DNA of 28,477 bases, taken from the NCBI GenBank assembly GCA_021152555.1, contig JAGKVE010000020.1, positions 1 to 28,477 on the forward strand. Reading direction: 5' to 3'. Position 1 is the stretch's first letter, and each line of letters opens with the position of its first letter. The notes beneath the pieces are model-generated. The model was not told where the DNA came from. It worked only from the letters and a program-made list of their open reading frames with translations, and did not search any database. This stretch comes from Bacteroidia bacterium (GTDB lineage: Bacteria > Bacteroidota > Bacteroidia > Bacteroidales > Paludibacteraceae). Made by a program: the position numbers and the translations under genes. This document shows positions 7,494-15,900 of the stretch, piece by piece.

Positions 7494-8666
7494 TCAATAC
7501 ATCAATCCAAATGCCCAAAGCGGAATAATCTGATGGGTGGCATATTCTATCTCGTCACGTACTATGTACCCATTGGACACTTCGGAGATTTGTTTCTTTC
7601 CTTTCTTCTTACCCCCCACTTCAAACGTATAGTCACCTACGCAAAAGTCGCTCACGCGAGATGATATTATATCGTTAGTGACGTGTAATTGGTTATAAAA
7701 GAATGTTTCTCGCACATTGCCTATATCTGCTTTTTCGCCTACCAGGGTATATTGGATATTTGTATTATTGAGGTAAACTTTCTCTACTTTACCGAGTCCG
7801 CGCATACCTCCTGTTTCATCGCGCAACTGACCTATCATTCCTGCTTTTTCCATAAACAATAGATATGCGGGTACATCGTTACGGCTGATATGCAGCTCGT
7901 TTGCTAATGATTGCGCTTCCGGTTTATATGGAGCATTTTGCGCCACGATAGATAACATCTGCCGCAACTTTCGTCCTGTCGCGGGGCTCATCTTCGCGTA
8001 ATGAGGGATGTCCGACTCCATCGTTTGACGAATCACATTCTGCATGCGTTCCTGAAAATCGCCTTCTAATGCAAAAGGGTAGTATCCGTCTCGCAGATAT
8101 TGACGGAATAGAGGAAGCGGGTGCGGAAGGGCTTTAGGCTGTGCCTGCCCCGCCACTATATCTTCCAAACTATACACCGGAACATCGATATTATGTACCA
8201 ATTTCAGGTACTCCCTAAAAGACATGCCGTGCAGATGTCTCATTATTACGCGTCGGCTCAAATCAGCCTCCCCGTCCAAGAGGTCAAGGATGGAGGAACC
8301 TGTAATGAACACTTTTAGGGCAGGATGTGTATCATATATCTGTTTAATCTCGCGACTCCAGCCATCGTACTTGTGTATCTCATCGATGTACAGATGGTCT
8401 CCGCCTTCTTTCACAAATTCGTCTGCTAATTCTATCAGCGTGTGAAGTGTAAAATAGCTATGATCTGCGGAAACATAGAGACTATGCTCTTCGGGGTTTT
8501 CGATAATATGTTGTTTTACCATCGTACTCTTGCCCACACCTCTTCCGCCTGTCAGGCATTGAAGACGTTTGTTCCAATCTATTTGATTGTTCAAATACCG
8601 CTTGAAATCTAACGAAGTCAAGTCTAATTGCTCTTGCATGTACTGTAATAAGGCACCGTCTATCAT
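7494..8666 (-). CDS. AAA_14/DUF4143 ATPase
   Basis: The 390-residue protein has Walker A TGGRGVGKST (about residues 39-48) and Walker B HLYIDEIHKYDGW (about 91-103). Sensor 1 is VFITGSSILDL, followed by the arginine-rich DLSRRVIMRHLHGMSFREYL segment typical of the AAA_14 domain. A winged-helix stretch follows (SLANELHISRNDVPAYLLFMEKAGMI). The C-terminal DUF4143 part includes RETFFYNQL and GDYTFEVGGKKKGKKQI, a PD-(D/E)XK nuclease-like arrangement with Asp, Glu and Lys in place. It is homologous to the gene at the right edge of the window. The family is very common and variable in copy in Bacteroidota; its biological role is not settled. It has its own promoter with a paired operator-like site and no partner genes. 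Confidence 0.88.
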   Translation of the reverse strand: MIDGALLQYMQEQLDLTSLDFKRYLNNQIDWNKRLQCLTGGRGVGKSTMVKQHIIENPEEHSLYVSADHSYFTLHTLIELADEFVKEGGDHLYIDEIHKYDGWSREIKQIYDTHPALKVFITGSSILDLLDGEADLSRRVIMRHLHGMSFREYLKLVHNIDVPVYSLEDIVAGQAQPKALPHPLPLFRQYLRDGYYPFALEGDFQERMQNVIRQTMESDIPHYAKMSPATGRKLRQMLSIVAQNAPYKPEAQSLANELHISRNDVPAYLLFMEKAGMIGQLRDETGGMRGLGKVEKVYLNNTNIQYTLVGEKADIGNVRETFFYNQLHVTNDIISSRVSDFCVGDYTFEVGGKKKGKKQISEVSNGYIVRDEIEYATHQIIPLWAFGLMY

Positions 8667-8684
8667 AGTTGTAAGTATTATATT

Positions 8685-8735
8685 TGCACTTTGCAGAGTG
8701 CATATTTATGTGTTTTATGCACTTTTGACGGTGCA
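8685..8735. promoter_or_regulatory. Two TGCAC-N8-GTGCA operator-like sites 33 bp apart
   Basis: Perfect inverted repeats TGCAC-N8-GTGCA occur at 8685-8702 and 8718-8735. Their centres are 33 bp apart, about three helical turns. The second overlaps the -7 box and predicted start of the ATPase promoter, and the first lies in the leader. This strongly suggests a dimeric repressor. Confidence 0.6.
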
Positions 8736-8765
8736 AAATTACTACAAATTATTCAAATATGCAAA
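8734..8765 (-). promoter_or_regulatory. Promoter of the AAA_14/DUF4143 gene
   Basis: Minus-strand TTTG (8762-8765), 20 bases and TAATTTTG (8734-8741). The predicted start is near 8727, about 60 bases before the ATG at 8664-8666. Confidence 0.75.
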
Positions 8766-8882
8766 TTTTTGACGATAAAAATAGATTATGTTTACATAAA
8801 TCAACTTTTAGCGGCATAAATTTGGTGTTTGCACCTTAGTGCGACTGTAAATTCGGAGGGAACCCACCCCGGTAGGGGAAGG

Positions 8883-8934
8883 GGCGTGCCGAAATTACAA
8901 CAAATATTTGGCGGCGTGCCGAAGTTACTACAAA
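8883..8934. repeat. Two-copy 22-bp direct repeat
   Basis: The pattern GGCGTGCCGAARTTACWACAAA occurs at 8883-8904 and again at 8913-8934, a 30-bp period with two substitutions. It lies in the 8742-9273 gene-free stretch. No coding potential or known repeat type was recognised. Confidence 0.5.
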
Positions 8935-8936
8935 AA

Positions 8937-8956
8937 ACGAGGCATCTCTGCCCCGT
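8937..8956. terminator. Terminator-like hairpin, possibly bidirectional
   Basis: ACGAGGCA (8937-8944), TCTC, TGCCCCGT (8949-8956) form an 8-bp stem with one mismatch. On the minus strand it is followed by six T (8932-8937 read in reverse), and on the plus strand by four T. It would end leftward transcripts from the giant-protein operon before the ATPase promoter. Confidence 0.5.
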
Positions 8957-9095
8957 TTTCTGACTCTTTAACGATTTAACGCTTTTATTACTGTTACAAT
9001 ATTTTAAGTTAAGTACAATGTAAAACCTTATTATATAATCATTTATAAGTCTATTTCGATTTTTCGATTTGAAAACATTTTTTTTGTGTTTATGT

Positions 9096-9217
9096 CTTTT
9101 GAAGGCTTTTACTCGTCAGAGTAGCGGAGTTTGAGGGTAAAAACTACCCGAAATCTTGATTGCGAGGAGTTTTTAGCAGCAAAGTACGTGAGAGCGAAGC
9201 TCAAAAGCATTCAAAAG
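9096..9217. other. Structured non-coding block bounded by 15-bp inverted arms
   Basis: CTTTTGAAGGCTTTT (9096-9110) pairs with AAAAGCATTCAAAAG (9203-9217) with one mismatch. Between them are perfect hairpins ACTC-GTCA-GAGT (9111-9122, abutting the left arm), GGGTA-N5-TACCC (9135-9149) and GAGC-GAA-GCTC (9192-9202, abutting the right arm). The result is a multi-branched fold of 122 nt. A T7 run lies shortly after on the plus strand. It could be a 3' structure of the operon that ends at 9274, a mobile repeat, or a small RNA; no clear promoter was found. Confidence 0.4.
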
Positions 9218-9273
9218 GGTTTTGTAGGTTTTTTTCTAAAAATATCGCAACACTATTTTAACGCTTTAACAGT

Positions 9274-9831
9274 TTAACGTTTCAACGCGCGTGCGCGTTT
9301 ACGCGCAACGCGCAATATAAGGTACACACACGCGAGCAACGCCAATGGCCATGCCGCATCGCCAAGCGGATCCGGGAAAGGAATATTGGGATGACCGTTT
9401 ACACGGCTTGGGCCTGATGGTGTTGATGGTCCGCTACTTACAGAAGTCGCTCCACCTCCATTAGTTGCCGCGGAACTATACTTACTGCCGCTGGACATCA
9501 AGCCGCCGGCGGATGCACCGCCGCTGAAACCGCCACCTCCGACAACAGATGCTTTCTTTGCTCTTGATGAGCTCAGCGATGAAGCGCTGAACACAGCTCT
9601 GCTCACACCACTACCCATCGAAGTGCTACGTGCACTCTTCACAGGCGCCGGCTTCACAGCGCCTTTCGACTTGAACAACAATCCCGAAGCCGATGAACTC
9701 GACATGCCCACTACTACATCACCTGCCATCTGCGGCTGGACCATCGGGGACATCGAGGACATCCGTGCCTGCGGTTGAGCAGTCACCATCATCGCTCCAA
9801 GGAGGAATATACTTATCATCATCGTTCTCAT
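9274..9831 (-). CDS. Small Ser/Gly-rich secreted protein with C-terminal membrane-anchor/sorting-like tail
   Basis: I start it at the ATG at 9829-9831 (185 residues). An upstream ATG only adds residues encoded by the spacer heptamers. The N terminus is a signal peptide (MRTMMISIFLLGAMMVTAQ). The middle (about residues 30-140) is rich in Ser, Gly, Ala and Met, with basic patches, and has no recognisable domain. The tail has the order PFPDPLGDAAW, then a hydrophobic stretch of about 15 residues, then RVARKRARALKR. That is a short motif, a membrane segment and a basic end, as in sortase- or exosortase-type sorting signals. The gene follows the giant T9SS protein by 75 bases and is probably co-transcribed. 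I cannot name a family; the sorting role is inference. Confidence 0.7.
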   Translation of the reverse strand: MRTMMISIFLLGAMMVTAQPQARMSSMSPMVQPQMAGDVVVGMSSSSASGLLFKSKGAVKPAPVKSARSTSMGSGVSRAVFSASSLSSSRAKKASVVGGGGFSGGASAGGLMSSGSKYSSAATNGGGATSVSSGPSTPSGPSRVNGHPNIPFPDPLGDAAWPLALLACVYLILRVARKRARALKR

Positions 9832-9840
9832 AACCTTACA

Positions 9841-9896
9841 CATTACACATTCAACATTACACATTCAACATTACACATTCAACATTACACATTTCA
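9841..9896. repeat. Alternating heptamer repeat between the giant gene and the small secreted protein
   Basis: Eight 7-bp units alternate CATTACA and CATTCAA, ending in CATTTCA. The tract fills most of the 75-base intergenic gap and belongs to the spacer-heptamer family seen elsewhere in the window. Confidence 0.75.
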
Positions 9897-9906
9897 AATC
9901 CTCCAA

Positions 9907-12900
9907 TTACTTAACGATAGTACGTAATGTCTGTTGTCTGCTGATGCCGTTCACGCGAACGAAGTAAACGCCTTGTGCCGGTACGTTGGCGCGCCATACG
10001 CCTTCGCTTGCATTGCGCTCGCCCTTAATCAGCTTACCACTCATATCGTAAACATAAATATCAGCATCTTCCGTCAAGCCGCTCAGTACCAACGTACGGT
10101 CAATCGCTATCAGACTCAACTTACCATTCTCCAGAATATTATCCGTCCCGGTTGCAATAGCAGGTGTCTTCTTGCGTTCTACGCGGACAAACAATGTAAA
10201 GCGGTTGGTGTTGTCGCCCTTGGCGGTTGTGAAACTATAGTCACCTGCCAGCAAGTCATTATACTGGTTGGTAGTAGCGTCGAACAACATCGCGGACTTC
10301 ACTTCTTCCAGGTCGAAACGGCTGTCGGTGCGGATGGTGTATGTACCGGCCTGTGCGGCGTAATAATTCAGCGGAATACCAATCACGGCGGCACTGCTGT
10401 CCGGCAAGGCATTGAAAGCCATCTCACCTTCATTGTTGCGGCTCGCCAATACAGGATACGGATAGTATTGGTAATAGCTACCGCGCATCTTTATCAGGTC
10501 ATCCATCATATCGTATCCGTCCGTGAACTCATCGGAAATCAGCAATGTTGTGTTGTCTTTTTCCGCATTCGGGGCGGTCATCTCGATTCCGTACCAAACA
10601 GGATACATCGGCTCTTCTGCCTCCTCAGCCGGCATATTGCGGCGGGCAATAGATGCTTTGCTGGTCTTATTGAAGGTGATCTTCCGTTCCGTCTCAGGAT
10701 TGTCTGTTCCGTCGGTCTTGGTGCCCACTTGGATGAAATAGGACGTAAACGGTTTCAGGTTGCTAATCGTTGTCTGGCGATATCCCGTCCAACCGTTATC
10801 TATCGGTTCTACGATATAGCGGGCACTACCGGTTCGTACCCATAGACCGTTCCATGGACTGCTCGGGTCATGTATCAATTCGCCGGTAGCCAATGGAGAT
10901 TTTACGATATCTGTCGTGTAGTCATACAGATACGGGTTGCCAATCATGTTCCATCCCTTATGGTTCGGGCGCAACTCTTCATCGGTCTTGTCACCGCCAT
11001 AGGCGTACAATCCGCCGACTTCTTTGTTCGCCAACTCTGCCGAAATCACTTCATTTGCCATTGGGAAACGCAATTCGCGTTTGATTAGTCCTTCGCCCGG
11101 CAGAGCTACAATATAGCCTAAACCTTTCTTTAATACATAATCATCATCGGTGATGTCTGTCCATCCGCCGTCCTTATGCTCCGCACGGTAAGCACCGTCG
11201 TACCAACTAAGCAGATAGTCGTTATTCACTTTCGCCGGTGTACCGTCCGAGAAGCGGATATCACCTACGCGGCAATCATATGGCAGTGTGAAATAGTGCC
11301 AGTTGCTCGGGTCAATACGGACATCCAGATATACACCATTGCTCTCGCGGATGTATAATCCTTTATTGGATACATCGCTCGGGTCGGATGAAAGTCCTGC
11401 ATCTAACTTGGCTGATGCAATCTCATCTTCCTGACGGCGAAGCGAAAGCGAGTTGATGACATAGTGCGTTCCTTCCGGCACAATCAGTTTGCCGCCCGGA
11501 TATACTTTCACGTCGCGTACCTCGGCGACATCATTAGTTGTTCCGTCTGTCGCTTTTGTCAGCGTTCCTGTGCTTAGTACAACTACATTACATGTCTTGC
11601 ATCGCTCTATACTCTGCGGCACCATCGGAGTATGAGGAGCCTCGTCAGCCTTGATGATGTTGTTAAACAAGGTATCGTTCGAATTGCGGGCATCTTTCAC
11701 TACAATCGGTACTTGTACCGTTTGTTCCGTCAATACATTGGCTTTGTTGTTATGCTCCGTTAACTGGAACTTCAGGTTCAGGCAAGCGTATTGGCGCATA
11801 TAGGCAATTGGCAGGGTGTATGTACCATCCTTTGCACGGGTGAAATCGCTCAGATACTTGTCATTGCCAATCTGTGTATACTCGCGGTAGTATTTGTTAT
11901 AGTCGAATTTACCTACTTCTTGGAATCCTTCACAAGTATGAATATAATCCGCTTCGGGGGCAACAGCGTCCGGTACTTGCAATCCTGCCCATTCGCCCTT
12001 GTGCGTCTTGGAATCCACACCGGTGTAGGTTCCCAGAGTCTTGAAATCGTCAAAGTTGTTCAATACCGCAGAGTCTCCGCTTGTTACCCAGTTCTGTCGG
12101 ATCAGTAAGCAACGGTTGGTAGATAACTCATAATCATTTTCCACCGTTCCTTTCGTGGCATAATTATCTCCGCTTGTGCTGACAAAGCCCATGTCGTCGC
12201 CGAAACTCGGTTTAACACTTCCTTCTATAGGATTCACTGCCTTGTCATTAATATCTTTTCCCGCTTCCATTGCTCCGATGATGTCGATACACTCGTTCCC
12301 GCGGAAGAGACGAATCGTACCTTTACCGGAGAATGCAAGGTTAGTGTTGTTCTCTGCGTAATTCCATGATGGGTAGGTAGGATCGCTCTCTGCACAACTC
12401 ATCACAGCCGCACGGTTGTCTCTGTTGAAAAGAATGATCTCTTCTCCAGGTTGTATCCAGCCCGCTGTCTTTCCATAGGATGCAAGAGAAAGCGGAGTGT
12501 ATTTCTTAGTGGTGCTGCGATGTAGGATAGTGATATCAGCTAATGACATGGCATTACCTGTTCCGTTGTATATAGCAAGCATCTTGGCTGTTCCTTCTGC
12601 CTCGAAATACTTCGAGAAGAAGATGTCTGTGGCAGCAGCACCACTGCCCTGACCGTGCTCTACCTCGCCGGCAATGATAATTTGCGGGTCAACGGCCTCG
12701 TCTTTGTCAACAAATATCGTTGCGGAGTTCTCGCCCCATTCTACTACATCAATGGTAGGGCCGGTAGTACTGAACGAACCTGTCAACGCACAGTCGTCAT
12801 CGCTACCCGGAGTTATCTTGTACCAATAGTCGGTATTCTCCGTCAAACCGGTGAACTGATACGGTACAGAGGTTACAACTGCTTGTTGGTGGCCTTCACT

Positions 12901-15900
12901 CATAGCCTCGTTGGTCCATAGGTCAATCGTCACAGACGCAGTATTGGTCTCCCAGGAGAACATCGCATCCACGCGCCGCGGGGTAATCTGTAGATTGCCC
13001 GGCTGGCTGGAACAGCCTACCGGCAGCAGATAGAAGATATCTGTCGTTTTGTACAATCCGTATTTCAGGGTGTAGATACCTAATTGTCTGCCTGTCGCGT
13101 AATCCGGATGAGCAGGGTTGGCTATGGTGTATTGCTCGCCGTCAGCGGTGCTCAGCAGCCATTCATATTGTGCACCATTGGTGTTGCCCAATGCGGCAAA
13201 GTTCTGTATGCCGGTTCCGTTACCGCTGCTATTTGCCCACAGGCATTTATTGTTATTGCCCACCAGTCGCATACATGTACCTGCGCTCTCATACCGTCCG
13301 CTTGCTACTTCGCGCGCACTATAAATTGTGGTATAGGGTGCTGCAGGAATAGCGGTAATGCCTCCGTTGGGAGTTACCTCTATCGGGCTGTAGGTGCCTG
13401 TTCCGCTGAACATATCTGCCGGCAGCGCTTGCCATTTACCCTCCTTCTGGGTAACGATTACAAACTCATCCGGCAGCGAGCGGCCGTTTACAGAGATTAC
13501 TTTCGTGGCATTGCCGTCGCCCGTACCGGTGGTAATAGTGATATTGGCTTCTTCAATGGTGTTTGCTTCTATCGGGGTGTATTCCACAACCATATTCACT
13601 ACCACTTCGCTCTTGTCGCTCGGGATAGTATGGCTCGCCATTGATACAGCGAAATGGCTATTGTCGCTCGTCGCACTCATTTGTTTGCCGCTTGTCTCAA
13701 AGTTCTTCGCGATGACAGGAACGATAATACGTACTTTCTGATCCTTTGCAGAAGTAACCCATTGCCCACCATTGGCACGAATGGTAGCGCCGTTCGTACA
13801 ATGTTCGTTGTTTACATAATAAGTCGGAGTTGCCGGTACCTCAACACTGACTGTCCCGTTCTTGCGATAGAGTTGGACGGCTTTGTTACTGCCGGTATAG
13901 AAGGCAAAACGGGATGTCTCTTTGCGATATTGTAGTTTGTATGACGAGGCATCGTAATCAACTATGTTTGCATTACCTGAAGCGTCAGGAGTAATTGTCC
14001 AAGTCCAGAAGGAACTTTTGTAAGTTAATGTCGCGTTTTCCGTATAATTGATATAATAAGAACTTGAGGCATTGTCCTGAAAATACCAAGATCCTTCAGA
14101 ATCATAATATAGAACCTTCAACTCCATTACATTGGTCCCGCTCGCAAAGGTCAAGTACGATTTGTCAGCCGCGAAATCTACTGCAACAGGTGAACCATAT
14201 GTATCGCTTGTGCTCATTTGAGCGAGTGCAACGCCTTGCGTGTTGCAGGCAATCACAACCACATCATTTCCTGCAATGGCAGTTGAAGTGGATGTTACTA
14301 ATTCATATTTGTCGCGAGTGATGGTGGTTGTTCCCGTCGAATACATCCAAACAGCGTACCATGTCTTATCCTCACTTGCAGTGGCAGAACTACCTCCTGC
14401 GTATTCCGGAGCTCCGGCTGTATTCTCTGCCTTCCATCCTGCAAACGAATAATTCGTCTCGCAGGTATATTCATCACTCAAATCCGGGAAAGTATAAGTG
14501 TCTCCATCTGTCACAGTTTCTGTGCTATAGGTGGAGAGTGAACCGTCATCGGTCGTTTTGAAAGTGATGGTCCACTGCGCTTTGACGGTAATATCCATCG
14601 TCACCGTCTTACCGCAAACCACTTCTGTATCGTCATCATTTTCCGGTTGAACAGCCTTGACGGTATAGGTCTTGGTGGCAGCCACAGGCGAAGAAATGGT
14701 CAATGTAGCACCGCTGTTGCTGGTATTTGTCAATAACGCATCGCAGTTGACGTCACTCTCATCGCGGCAACTCCATGTAATGTCTTTGCCGTTACCGCCT
14801 GTCAGTGTGAAGTTCACTGCGCCGCTGCTTACCAACTCTGTCTTATCTGCGGCGATTGCCAACTGTGTCGCCGGCTGCTGACAACAGGTAGTCGCATAGT
14901 CGGAATAGGAAACGCTCTTCTTCTTATATAAGTATACTGCACTTTGCCCGCAGTCTTTGTAGAAACGGAACACCTGACCGCCACTTGCTATTACTGCATT
15001 ATTCCATCGGAAAACAGAGCCGGTTGCGGCCCCACCTAATGCCAGTCTTATATCCGATGATGATTTAAAATTAACCGTAATTGGATACTTTGCAGCTGTT
15101 TCTTTGTTGGCAGTACTAGATAATCCATTTGTATTAGTTGTATGATAGTTGTACTTATTATCTTGGGTCTTCAAAACATATGTGTTGCTTCCATTTGAAA
15201 TCTCCTCTAAAGTAACATGATATGTGTCGCCCCAACTTGCTGCAATTTCTTTACCTGAAAGATTTGTAGAAGGATTTACCTGATTACTTTGTGCGCCAAT
15301 TCCTTCGGTGCCACCAACTCCTCCATTTGCAAAAATTGTAGAGGAGAAAGCTATTAAATAATCACCTGCCCAATCGTCGCCAAGGTCGGACTCTACAAGC
15401 GTATACGGAGAGTTTCCTCCACCACCACTTGCCTCTGCAAACACAGCATAGAAAGTGGTATTTTCTGTGATCTCTGGGGCACCGGCTTGAGAGGTGAACA
15501 GCACAGCAGGTGCATCGTTAGGATCTTCATATTCCGCATTGGTCCAACCGACAAACACTTTGCTGCCGTCGCAATCTGCTGCAACTGGCGCCGTCGGAAT
15601 AGTACTAGGCTGGGTGTTGTATGTCACACTTGTTGATGGATTTCCATGCTCTGCACCTGTCCAATCTGCTCCGTTCACGCGCCAACTAACGGTGTATGTC
15701 GGAATAGCCTCGAATGATACACTGATGGTAGTACTGGTGTTTGCATCGGCTGCGTAAGTAATAGTATAGGTGTTATCGCCATTGTCAACGATGTCGCCTT
15801 TCTTGTTGGTAGCACTAACGCTCGCAACCCGATATCCAGAAGTTGGTTCTGCAACAACTACTATTACAGCATCCGACGAGCAGTTATCGATTGAACTTCC

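Noticed and set aside
9131..9279. TTG-initiated frame across the structured block at 9096-9217
   Set aside because: It has no ATG, follows a stop at once, and the hairpins explain the sequence better than a protein does.
9934..10845. 303-codon plus-strand frame opposite the giant gene
   Set aside because: It is antisense to a clear T9SS domain gene, has no recognisable domain, and has a composition expected from reverse-reading of that gene.
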